A stretch of DNA of 64,000 nt, taken from assembly GCA_964608325.1 (NCBI GenBank), contig CAZSMX010000003.1, positions 14,098 to 78,097 on the forward strand, given 5' to 3'. The stretch is from CAZRVH01 sp964608325 (GTDB lineage Bacteria; Patescibacteriota; Gracilibacteria; Peribacterales; Peribacteraceae). Numbering within the stretch: position 1 is the first letter of the stretch; each line of letters starts with the position of its first letter. The translations under genes and the position numbers were made by a program. Below, one piece after another: positions 14,467-21,770 of the stretch. The notes under the pieces are model-generated. The model made no database searches. It had not been told where the DNA came from and saw nothing but the letters and a program-made list of their open reading frames with translations.

Positions 14467-14619
14467 TGGAGCCGTCCATCAGCCTTCGCTTGTGAGCTTC
14501 GGCCGACAGGCCGGGAACCGGCGAGCCCGTCCTTACCCTTCGATTCTCTCAGGGCAAGCCATGGACCTTAAGCACTGCCTGCCCGCCATAGCTTTAGCGA
14601 AGGCGGGAACTAGGACGGC
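14467..14619 (-). pseudogene. Decayed tRNA-Thr copy 1 with inserted palindrome
   Basis: Both ends match tRNA-Thr (acceptor halves GCCGTCC and GGACGGC), and parts of the T arm and anticodon stem survive, but extra sequence splits the molecule at several points. One insertion is the 26-nt palindromic repeat at 14582-14607, in place of the D arm. It cannot fold as a tRNA. Confidence 0.65.
14582..14607. repeat. 26-nt palindromic repeat, copy 2
   Basis: Reverse complement of the copy at 4969-4994 with one base changed. It lies inside the first decayed tRNA-Thr copy. Confidence 0.7.
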
Positions 14620-14783
14620 TTATTGGGTTGATATTGAAAGAATGGAGCCGTCCACCGGGATTGAACCGGCGACCCCGTCCTTACCATGGATATGACGGCT
14701 GTGTGCAGATGTAGTTTTTTTGATGCTCGCTTTCGCTCGCAAGCACTGAGCTAGGACGGCTTATTGGGTTGATATTGAAAGAA
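14620..14783. repeat. Tandem duplication unit of tRNA-Thr region
   Basis: The spacer TATTGGGTTGATATTGAAAG occurs behind decayed copy 1 (from 14620) and again behind decayed copy 2 (from 14761), each time leading into the same tRNA 3' end. This marks a tandem duplication of about 141 bp. Confidence 0.7.
14643..14760 (-). pseudogene. Decayed tRNA-Thr copy 2
   Basis: From the CCA end through the T arm and anticodon loop it is identical to the intact tRNA-Thr at 14784-14858. The D loop and 5' anticodon strand (about 11 nt) are replaced by about 54 nt that include a T run and a GC hairpin. The acceptor 5' strand is intact. It is not a clean intron, because native bases are lost. Confidence 0.75.
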
Positions 14784-14858
14784 TGGAGCCGTCCACCGGG
14801 ATTGAACCGGCGACCCCGTCCTTACCATGGACGTGCTCTACCACTGAGCTAGGACGGC
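14784..14858 (-). tRNA. tRNA-Thr (anticodon GGT)
   Basis: A 75-nt tRNA with encoded CCA. Acceptor GCCGTCC/GGACGGC, D arm GCTC-AGTGGTA-GAGC, anticodon stem CGTCC/GGACG with loop ATGGTAA (anticodon GGT, codons ACC/ACU) and a T arm with TTCAATC are all complete. Confidence 0.95.
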
Positions 14859-14884
14859 TTGGGGCCGCAATCCTAACGCATCTA

Positions 14885-15292
14885 TCAGTGGGAATCCACT
14901 GTTTCCTGCCAACCTTGGGGTGGTTCTTTCCGATAGGCATGTATTGCGTTGTTAAGCGTATGGAGGCAGAGAAGGGCGCATTTCATGCGTCTTGCGCCCA
15001 CAGGTACTCCTAGCATCCCGGTGATCTTCGCGGCATTCCACGCTTCCAGCTCCTCTACCGTTTTGCCCCGTATCTCATCGGACAGGATGGACATCGTCGC
15101 CTGGCTGATGGCGCATCCGTCGCCCGTCCATCCGATGCCGGCGACAGCGCCGTCTTCGATCAAGAGGTCGATCGTGAGCGTGTCGCCGCAGCTCGCGTTC
15201 AGTTCGGCATGCGAGATTGTCGGAGAGGGGAGGCGTTCCTTTCCGTGGGGATGCTTGTAATGGTCGATGATGTTCTCCGCGTAGATGTCCAC
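14885..15292 (-). CDS. sufU: SufU/IscU-type Fe-S cluster scaffold
   Basis: A 135-residue protein of the SufU group. The three ligand cysteines are in ASCGDT (Cys 35), GDGCAISQ (Cys 60) and RRMKCALL (Cys 104), and the aspartate in CGD is conserved. It receives sulfur from the SufS cysteine desulfurase or takes part in building the cluster. It lies 25 bp after sufS in the same operon and begins with GTG. No SufBCD genes are in the window, so they must be elsewhere. Confidence 0.93.
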   Translation of the reverse strand: MDIYAENIIDHYKHPHGKERLPSPTISHAELNASCGDTLTIDLLIEDGAVAGIGWTGDGCAISQATMSILSDEIRGKTVEELEAWNAAKITGMLGVPVGARRMKCALLCLHTLNNAIHAYRKEPPQGWQETVDSH

Positions 15293-15317
15293 GATAGGGT
15301 GAGGGTTGGGAGTAGGG

Positions 15318-16538
15318 TTAGGATCGGAATTTTTTTATGATTTCACGGATAGCCGGGCCTAATCGTTCGATCTCTTCCGCCGTATTGTAGATACCGACGG
15401 ACAGACGCGCGCTGGCGGGGATCTTCAACCGATCGTGCAAGGGTTGCGCGCAGTGATGCCCTGCGCGGAGGCAGAAGCCGTTCTTTCCCAGGATGTCCGT
15501 AAGGTCGTGGGGATGGATGCCGTCCGCGGTGAAGCTGATGCATCCGGAGATCTCGTTTGCGTTCTTCGGACCGAGGACCGTCACTCCCTCGATGGAGGAG
15601 AGCGTCTTCAGTGCCGTCTCGAGGAGCAAGCGCTCATGCACTTTCCGGTCTTCGATCGGGAACTGTGCGAGCCACTCGATTGCCGCGGCGAATCCCACCG
15701 CTTCCGCCACCGGCTGCGTGCCCGCTTCGAATCGCATCGGGATATCCGCGAGTGAAAATCCCTGCATCGTCACGTCCCCGATCATCATGCTTCCTTGCAT
15801 CAGGGGCGCCATCGTTTCGAGGATCTTTTTCTTTGCATACAAGACGCCGATTCCTGTCGGGCCATAGAGTTTGTGGCCGCTGCATACCAAGAAATCACAA
15901 TCGATTTTTTGCACGTCGATTACGTCGTGGACGGCGAGTTGCGTCGCGTCGACGAGAACGAAGGCGCCGGCGGCATGGGATTTTTGCACGATCGCGTCCA
16001 GGTCCGGCTTTGTGCCGAGTACGTTGCTCAATCCCGTGACGGCAACGATCTTCGCCTTTCCATCCGCCAGGTGCGCGTCCAATTCGTCCGTCATCAAAAA
16101 TCCCTTGTCATCGATATCGATCCACCGGATCTCCAGGTTTTTTTCCTTCGCGACGTGCATCCAGGGGATGACATTCGAATGGTGTTCCAAGACGGTGAGT
16201 ATGATCGCGTCTCCTTCCCGCAGATTCTGCCTCATGCCGTACGCGGCAAGGTTGATCGCTTCCGTGGCGTTCTTCGTGAAGATGATTTCCTCCGGAGCGG
16301 ACGCATGGAGAAAAACCTGCACGGCTTTGCGCGCTTTCTCGTAGGCCGCGGTCGCTTCTTCCGCGAGGATGTGCATGCCCCTGTGCGGGTTCGCATTCGA
16401 TGTTCGGTAGAAGGTGTCCATGGCATCCAAGACAGCCTCCGGCTTCTGCGTGGTTGCCGCGGAATCCAGGTATGCGAGTCCTTTTCTGTTCGTAAAAAGG
16501 GGAAATTGCCGGCGGATCGAGGAGGTGTCCAATGCCAT
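15318..16538 (-). CDS. sufS: SufS-type cysteine desulfurase
   Basis: A 406-residue PLP enzyme that removes sulfur from cysteine for Fe-S cluster assembly. The PLP lysine is in SGHKLYGPTG (about residue 223), and the persulfide cysteine in RAGHHCAQP (about residue 361). The N terminus RRQFPLFTNRKGLAYLDSAAT is typical, so the ATG at 16538 is used; a longer open frame upstream has no family match and would cross the promoter. TATACT lies 9 nt before this ATG. It forms an operon with sufU. Confidence 0.95.
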   Translation of the reverse strand: MALDTSSIRRQFPLFTNRKGLAYLDSAATTQKPEAVLDAMDTFYRTSNANPHRGMHILAEEATAAYEKARKAVQVFLHASAPEEIIFTKNATEAINLAAYGMRQNLREGDAIILTVLEHHSNVIPWMHVAKEKNLEIRWIDIDDKGFLMTDELDAHLADGKAKIVAVTGLSNVLGTKPDLDAIVQKSHAAGAFVLVDATQLAVHDVIDVQKIDCDFLVCSGHKLYGPTGIGVLYAKKKILETMAPLMQGSMMIGDVTMQGFSLADIPMRFEAGTQPVAEAVGFAAAIEWLAQFPIEDRKVHERLLLETALKTLSSIEGVTVLGPKNANEISGCISFTADGIHPHDLTDILGKNGFCLRAGHHCAQPLHDRLKIPASARLSVGIYNTAEEIERLGPAIREIIKKFRS

Positions 16539-16594
16539 CGGGGCCGCAGTATAGACCAAAAACACGTTTTCAACCTCTCGAAAGGTGGGTTTTT

Positions 16595-16636
16595 GGCCCA
16601 GGAAACCGTGACCTGGGCCCGTTCCCGAGATACACT
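16595..16636 (+). promoter_or_regulatory. Promoter of polysaccharide locus with perfect inverted repeat
   Basis: GTGACC (16608-16613) and TACACT (16631-16636) are 17 bp apart and lie about 25 nt before the ATG at 16662. The inverted repeat GGCCCAGG/CCTGGGCC (16595-16602 and 16612-16619) covers the -35 box and could be an operator. Confidence 0.5.
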
Positions 16637-16661
16637 GCCTTCCCGTTAGCCTCCCTCCATT

Positions 16662-19514
16662 ATGAACGACCGTACTTTCACCATTCTCCGCTACGCTTTC
16701 TTCTTCGCCCTGGTGCTGTTTGGAAGCTTTACCTTCCTGGCATTCCTCGGCGTAGACCAGCATTTGGCCGTCCTTCTCTCTGCCGATGCCAAGGACGCAA
16801 TGACGCGGGCCTGCGGAGACAGCGCTTTTTGCAAGCAGTGGTATTCCATCTTCCCTGTCATCACCCACACAGTTGGGCGATCCGCCCCGTTCGCGTGGTT
16901 CCTCGTGTGGAGTCTCGTCGCGTTCGCGGTCGTGCTCATCCGCGGCTACATGCGCGACGGAGACTGGAGGCTGCGCCTGACGTTCTCTCCCGCAAAGATC
17001 CTTTTCCTATTCATCGCTTCCGTGTGGGTGCTGTTCACCATCTATGCCACCGGCAGCAGCGGGTCGGCGGATCTTCCGCACCGCCGCCTGTTCGATATCT
17101 CCCAAGCTCTGTATCCCGATTCCACGCCCGGAGAATTGCAGGCGCTGTCGGACAACCTGGCCGATCTCAAGGAGCGGGGCTGCCTGCGCACCGTCGGCGC
17201 GCTGCAGAACGGAACCGGTAACGCGTATGACATGAAGATGTCCTGTATCCAGACGTCCTTCGTGACGCGAGTGCTGCCGCAGATGGCCATGGTACTCGTT
17301 GTGTTCTTCTCCATGCTCGTGCTGGGAAGCGTCTTGCTGCGCAAGGTTTTGAAGCCGGATTTTCGCACTCCTCTTCTTGAATTCATGTTCAGTCTGGTAG
17401 CCGGCGCATGCGGATACATGGCCATCCTATGGTCCGTTGCCGTGTTCGCGATGTTCATTCGCGTGCCCATCTATTCCACGCCGACGGGCTGGTTGTTGGT
17501 GCTCGGTATCCCCGCGGCTTTCTGGAGGACGTCCCTGGATTGGTTGAAGAGAGGGTGGAATACGACCTGGAGCTACGATGCCCCCTGGTACGGCGCGCTC
17601 CTGCCTCTCAGCTGGCTCCTGCTTTCCTACCTCGCGTTCAACTTCCTCTCCGTGGTCCGTCCGTTCCCCATCGGATGGGACGACCTGGGGCGTTACCTGA
17701 ACCAGCCGCACCTCCTCGTTAGCTACGGGCATTTCATTCCCACCATGCCCACTTTCCAATGGGAGTACATCACGTCGCTGGGGTACATGCTCTTCGGATA
17801 TGACAGCACCTTCGGGGCAACGCTTTCCATGCAGATAAACTGGGCGGCAGGCGTCCTTGCGATTCTCGCAATCATCGCATTCGGTTCCGCTTTCTTCGGT
17901 CCAGGCGGCGGCATTCTGGCGGCACTCCTGTACTATACGCTGCCGCTTGTGGGGCACTTTTCTTTCGCCGACATGAAGGTGGACAACGCCATCTTCGCTG
18001 TCGGCGCGATGTCCATGCTCGCTCTGTTCCTCACCTTGTTCCGCACTGCGGATGACGAAGAAACGGGTGCCGAAGAGCATCCTTGGAGCAACCGGCGTAC
18101 GTGGATCATTATCGCCGGAATCTTCGGCGGTTTTGCATTCGCGATGAAGGCGACGGCCATCATGGTCGTCATGATGCTCGCGTGCGTCCTCGCGGGCGGC
18201 ATGTTGGGAGGATACGCTTTCACGGGATCAATATTCCTTTCCTGGTTCTTTTACACGCAGCAGGACCGCTTCGACGTCGCCGGCGCGTCCCAGCGTATTT
18301 TCGGAGATCCTGCCGCCATTTCCCGCCCTCTCGTCATGGCCGTCACCTTCCTTCTGGGGGCCGCCTTCCTGGGCTACGCATTGTACAAAAAGCGCGGTGG
18401 CATCCGACCCGCACTCGTTTCCATCGGCATCCTGGTCGCATCCGTCGTCGCGAGCATGCTTCCTTGGCTGACGTTCAACAATATTGCGAACGGCAACGTC
18501 GTCCCCAACCTTTCGCTGTCCGCGCCCAACACGTTCGCCCCCGTCCTTATTATCGGCAAAGGAGAGAAAGTGCCGGCGGACAGAAAGGCAGTTGCCCTTC
18601 CCGATGACCTGCGCGTGGATATGACTCATGCGGCCTGCGTCTCGACCGCGCGTTCGGAAGAGCTGGACCGCTACTGGGGCGAGCATTCCGGTATCGGACA
18701 TTACCTGACCCTTCCCTGGAGGAGCGTGATGAACCTGGACAGTGCGGGGTATTACGTCACGATGATCCCGGCATTGTTGCTTTTCCCGCTCTTGCTGCTC
18801 CTTCCGTTCTTCTGGATGAAGCAGGGCAGGTGGTTGCGTTGGTTGTTCGTCGGAACCCTTTTCTTGGTCTTGCAATGGATATTCTTTGCCAACGGTATCC
18901 CGTGGTATGGCATCGGTATGTTCTTGGGGCTCGTCCTTGGCCTGGAGGCCTTCGTCTTGCGCGCCCCGGATATATCATCCGCGGCGGCCGCGTCGGTGTT
19001 CCTGGGACTCTCCCTCGTCAGTTCCTTCGGGCATCGCGTCTGGCAGTATGAGATGCAGCACAATATCCTGGAATATCCCATCGGCAAGATTTCGGCTGAT
19101 GCGCTGGAGGAGCGCACGATCACATACTACGACGACATCCGAAAATCGGTGGAAGCGCGCGAGAAAGAAATGCCGGAGCAGCCGTATCTGTACCGCATCG
19201 GCACGTTCATCCCGTACTTCATCCCGAAGAGCCTGGAGCGTATTCCCGTTGCCGATCAGCAGTTGGATTTCTTCAACTGCATCAATCAAGAACGCGATGC
19301 CGCACTGACCCTCAAGAGGCTCCAGGCCCTCGGGTTCAACGCCATCGTATTCGATACGAATACCGATACCATTGAGAAAGATCCCAATGGAAGCTTGCAC
19401 CAGAAGGTGAACGCGTTCGCCGACTTTGCCAACACCCAGGGCATCGGTCTCACGTTGGACGTGTATGACCCGAACGCCGGTATCGCTTTCATTCTCCTTC
19501 CGAAGAAACCCTGA
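16662..19514 (+). CDS. Large polytopic membrane protein, GT-C-like
   Basis: A 950-residue protein with roughly 18-20 hydrophobic segments and a soluble C-terminal part (about 800-950). The layout, and an acidic motif in an outside loop (GWDDLGRYLNQPH, about 338-350), resemble GT-C glycosyltransferases that use lipid-linked sugars, but no PMT, STT3 or ArnT signature is clear. The C-terminal region (PNGSLHQKVNAFADFANTQG and so on) may bind a ligand. It is the first gene of the sugar locus and overlaps the next gene, a polyprenol-sugar-synthase-like GT2, by 1 nt. A coupled role, GT2 making the lipid-linked donor and this protein using it, is inferred. Confidence 0.6.
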   Translation: MNDRTFTILRYAFFFALVLFGSFTFLAFLGVDQHLAVLLSADAKDAMTRACGDSAFCKQWYSIFPVITHTVGRSAPFAWFLVWSLVAFAVVLIRGYMRDGDWRLRLTFSPAKILFLFIASVWVLFTIYATGSSGSADLPHRRLFDISQALYPDSTPGELQALSDNLADLKERGCLRTVGALQNGTGNAYDMKMSCIQTSFVTRVLPQMAMVLVVFFSMLVLGSVLLRKVLKPDFRTPLLEFMFSLVAGACGYMAILWSVAVFAMFIRVPIYSTPTGWLLVLGIPAAFWRTSLDWLKRGWNTTWSYDAPWYGALLPLSWLLLSYLAFNFLSVVRPFPIGWDDLGRYLNQPHLLVSYGHFIPTMPTFQWEYITSLGYMLFGYDSTFGATLSMQINWAAGVLAILAIIAFGSAFFGPGGGILAALLYYTLPLVGHFSFADMKVDNAIFAVGAMSMLALFLTLFRTADDEETGAEEHPWSNRRTWIIIAGIFGGFAFAMKATAIMVVMMLACVLAGGMLGGYAFTGSIFLSWFFYTQQDRFDVAGASQRIFGDPAAISRPLVMAVTFLLGAAFLGYALYKKRGGIRPALVSIGILVASVVASMLPWLTFNNIANGNVVPNLSLSAPNTFAPVLIIGKGEKVPADRKAVALPDDLRVDMTHAACVSTARSEELDRYWGEHSGIGHYLTLPWRSVMNLDSAGYYVTMIPALLLFPLLLLLPFFWMKQGRWLRWLFVGTLFLVLQWIFFANGIPWYGIGMFLGLVLGLEAFVLRAPDISSAAAASVFLGLSLVSSFGHRVWQYEMQHNILEYPIGKISADALEERTITYYDDIRKSVEAREKEMPEQPYLYRIGTFIPYFIPKSLERIPVADQQLDFFNCINQERDAALTLKRLQALGFNAIVFDTNTDTIEKDPNGSLHQKVNAFADFANTQGIGLTLDVYDPNAGIAFILLPKKP

Positions 19515-20182
19515 TGCGCGTGATGGTCGTCGTGCCGGCGTACAACGAAGCCACCCGCATTGCGAGTGTGGTGGAGAAGGTGCGTCCCTACGCCGATGAA
19601 GTGATCGTAGTGGACGACGGCTCGTCCGACGGTACCGCGGAGAGGGCGCGCGCGGCCGGAGCCACGGTCCTGTCCCACATGAGCAACTGCGGGGCAGGAG
19701 CCGCCACCATGACGGGTATCGAGGCCGCCAGGCAGAAAGGCGCCGAGGTCATTGTCACCATCGATGCCGACGAGCAGCACAACCCCGCCGATATCCCGTT
19801 GCTCCTGGCCCCCATCCAAAACCGAGAGGCCGATGCGTCGTTCGCAGACCGCTTCGCCCGCAAGAATTCCATCCCGGCGGTGCGCCGTGCCTTCAACATG
19901 ATCGGCAACATCGTCACCCTGCTCGCCACCGGCAAATGGCTCTCGGACAGCCAGTGCGGCTTCAAGGCACTCGGACCCAAGGCCGTGAAGGACGTAGAGC
20001 TGAAGATGAGTGGTTTCGAGTTCTGTACGGAGATGGTAGGCGAAGCCGCCCGCCACAAGTGGCGTGTGGTTCCCGTTCCCACGAAGGTCGTGTATTCCGA
20101 ATATTCCCTCGCCAAAGGACAGTCCTTTGCCAATGGCGTGAGGACGGCGTTTAAGATTCTGTTGAGGTCGTTTCTACGTTAG
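19514..20182 (+). CDS. GT2 glycosyltransferase, dolichyl/polyprenyl-phosphate sugar synthase-like
   Basis: A 222-residue single-domain GT2 protein. It has the N-terminal MVVVPAYNEATRIASVVEKV segment, the nucleotide-binding VVDDGSSDGT, the DADEQHNPADIP motif that holds the metal-binding acidic residues, and a SQCGFKAL acceptor-site motif as in DPM1-like proteins. It probably moves a sugar from a nucleotide to polyprenyl phosphate at the inner membrane face. No membrane span is present. The 1-nt overlap with the GT-C-like gene and the DUF2304 gene behind it form a common arrangement. Confidence 0.85.
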   Translation: MRVMVVVPAYNEATRIASVVEKVRPYADEVIVVDDGSSDGTAERARAAGATVLSHMSNCGAGAATMTGIEAARQKGAEVIVTIDADEQHNPADIPLLLAPIQNREADASFADRFARKNSIPAVRRAFNMIGNIVTLLATGKWLSDSQCGFKALGPKAVKDVELKMSGFEFCTEMVGEAARHKWRVVPVPTKVVYSEYSLAKGQSFANGVRTAFKILLRSFLR

Positions 20183-20186
20183 GGTT

Positions 20187-20225
20187 AGGGATAGGGTTTG
20201 GATGCCTAACCCCAACCCTATCCCT
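20187..20225. repeat. G-rich/C-rich hairpin element
   Basis: AGGGATAGGGTT (20187-20198) and AACCCTATCCCT (20214-20225) form a perfect 12-bp stem. It follows the GT2 stop codon at 20182 and may weaken read-through or be a mobile palindrome. Confidence 0.6.
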
Positions 20226-20261
20226 TCCAATCGCTTTCCCCTTATACTTCTACCTGTTCAC

Positions 20262-20618
20262 ATGACCCTCACTCCCTACCAGATCATCGTTCCGGTCCTG
20301 TCGCTCGTCGCGATCCTCTACGCCTGGACCCTCGCGCGCCGCCGCAAGAAGACGGTGTGGGAGGCCATCTTGTGGACGCTCTTCTGGGGTGCCATCGCCT
20401 TCATCGCGTTCGAGCCGGGCATCGTGTCGTACCTCACCGTCATCACGGGTATCAAGAGCCAGGTGAACGCCATCCTCGTCACGTCCATCGGCATTTTGTT
20501 CTTCATGATCTTCTACATGATCATCCGCTTGGAGGAACTGGAGCAGCGCCAAACGAAACTCATCCGCGACATCGCGTTACGCGAGGCTGGACTGCAGGCG
20601 AAGGACGAGGAGAAATAA
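20262..20618 (+). CDS. DUF2304 family membrane protein
   Basis: A 118-residue protein with three hydrophobic segments (about 6-22, 33-52 and 68-88) and a charged C-terminal helix (RLEELEQRQTKLIRDIALREA). This is the DUF2304 pattern, a family commonly placed next to DPM1-like GT2 genes, as here. Its role is unknown; partnership with the GT2 enzyme or a lipid-linked sugar is inferred from context. The ATG at 20262 follows TATACT at a distance of 13 nt. Confidence 0.8.
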   Translation: MTLTPYQIIVPVLSLVAILYAWTLARRRKKTVWEAILWTLFWGAIAFIAFEPGIVSYLTVITGIKSQVNAILVTSIGILFFMIFYMIIRLEELEQRQTKLIRDIALREAGLQAKDEEK

Positions 20619-20630
20619 CAACCGCATCCC

Positions 20631-21770
20631 ATGAAAACCATCCTGCTCATCAGCCCGTACTGGAAGGAGCCGCACCGCTGGATGGTGAGCTCCTACAAGC
20701 TTGCCGAACTCTGGCAGCGGCTGGGCTACCGCGTGGTGGTCGCGTGCATGGGGAGCGAAACCAAGATTGAAAAGCCGTCCGACACGCTCACGGTCCATTT
20801 CAAGAAAGACATCTTCCTGAAAGATCCGTGGAACTACGGCATCTGTGTCGGGTTCTCCGGCTTCGTCCGCAGACTAGTCGCGTCCGAAAAACCCGACGTC
20901 ATTGTGTGCAACAAGCTGCTCTTCTGGTCGTCCCTCGCCGTGATCCCGCTCACTCTCGCCGGACATAAGGTGACGGTGATCACCGACGCACTCGTGGGCA
21001 TGACGTGGTGGCCGCGCGGGTTCGTCCCAAGGTTCGCCGCTCGCATCTATGCCTGGACGCTCGGCTGGCTCATCCTGGCTTGCGCTCAGCGCGTGGTGTT
21101 CTTCCATCCGCAGCCGGAAGGGTTGCTGAAGGCATTGGGCGTCGCCGCGAAGAGCCGCGTGATCCCCACGGGAATTGATGAGAGGAAGTATGGGCCTGGG
21201 GCGTGGGGCGTGGGGAAGAATGACGTAAGCCGAGAGCCTACGCCCGACGCCCCACCTCCCGTTATCATCACGTACGTGGGACGCTTGGAATCCGTGAAGG
21301 GGGTCGATGACTTCCTGGCCGCTGCCGCCCCGCTCACCGAGGAGTACCCGAACCTGAAAGTGCAGATCGCCGGCCGTTACGAGGAGGGAAGCCCGCTCGT
21401 GCGGCAGTACGAGAAGCAGGTGCACTTCCTGGGTTTGCGCGACGACGTACCGGCCATCCTGGCCGCGACGGATATCTTCGCGCTCGCCAGCTACAGCGAG
21501 GGTCTCAGCAATGCCGTCATGGAGGCCATGGCCAGCGGCTGCGCGCCCGTGGTGTCCGATGTCGGCGGCAATACGTATCTCATTCAGAACGGTATCTCCG
21601 GCCTCCTGTTCCCCGCGGGAGATCGGGAGGCGCTGCGATCGCACCTGAAGCGTCTCATTGATGATCCCGCGAAGAGGCGTGCCATCGGCAAAGCGGCATG
21701 GGAGAGGATCGAAGCCGAATTCAGCTGGGAAAAGGTGGGGAAGATGTACCGCGAGTTTTTCGAAGCATGA
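20631..21770 (+). CDS. GT4 glycosyltransferase with in-frame palindrome insertion
   Basis: A 379-residue GT-B fold enzyme. The N-terminal acceptor domain spans about 1-180; the C-terminal donor domain starts at YVGRLESVKGVDDF (about 212) and carries the EX7E-type motif SEGLSNAVMEAMASG (about 288-302). Between the domains, residues about 188-210 are encoded by a G-rich palindrome (21196-21263) and have no place in the family. The rest looks intact, so the insert is tolerated as a linker. It probably adds a sugar to a lipid-linked glycan on the cytoplasmic side. The donor is unknown. Confidence 0.88.
   Translation: MKTILLISPYWKEPHRWMVSSYKLAELWQRLGYRVVVACMGSETKIEKPSDTLTVHFKKDIFLKDPWNYGICVGFSGFVRRLVASEKPDVIVCNKLLFWSSLAVIPLTLAGHKVTVITDALVGMTWWPRGFVPRFAARIYAWTLGWLILACAQRVVFFHPQPEGLLKALGVAAKSRVIPTGIDERKYGPGAWGVGKNDVSREPTPDAPPPVIITYVGRLESVKGVDDFLAAAAPLTEEYPNLKVQIAGRYEEGSPLVRQYEKQVHFLGLRDDVPAILAATDIFALASYSEGLSNAVMEAMASGCAPVVSDVGGNTYLIQNGISGLLFPAGDREALRSHLKRLIDDPAKRRAIGKAAWERIEAEFSWEKVGKMYREFFEA
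21196..21263. repeat. G-rich palindrome inside a coding region
   Basis: The left arm holds two GGGGCGT units and the right arm the complementary CGCCC and CGCCCC units. About 16 of 18 positions can pair, around a 23-nt loop. It encodes about 23 residues in frame in the GT4 gene. Confidence 0.6.

Noticed and set aside
14643..14760. Middle tRNA-Thr copy considered as an intron-containing tRNA
   Set aside because: About 11 native bases of the D loop and anticodon stem are missing, so removing the insert would not give a complete tRNA.
14467..14858. Repeats near 14.6 kb considered as a CRISPR array
   Set aside because: The repeated units are tRNA-Thr copies with a common spacer, not short direct repeats with unique spacers, and no cas genes are near.
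16539..16868. A 110-codon extension upstream of sufS
   Set aside because: The extension has no family match, overlaps the divergent membrane protein gene and would run through a likely promoter; the ATG at 16538 fits the SufS family.
16662..19514. STT3/PglB oligosaccharyltransferase
   Set aside because: The protein is large and polytopic, but the WWDYG-type motif is absent and the acidic loop differs.
20187..20225. Telomere-like TTAGGG repeats as sign of a linear chromosome end
   Set aside because: The units are few, irregular, arranged as a hairpin between two co-oriented genes, and internal to the sequence.
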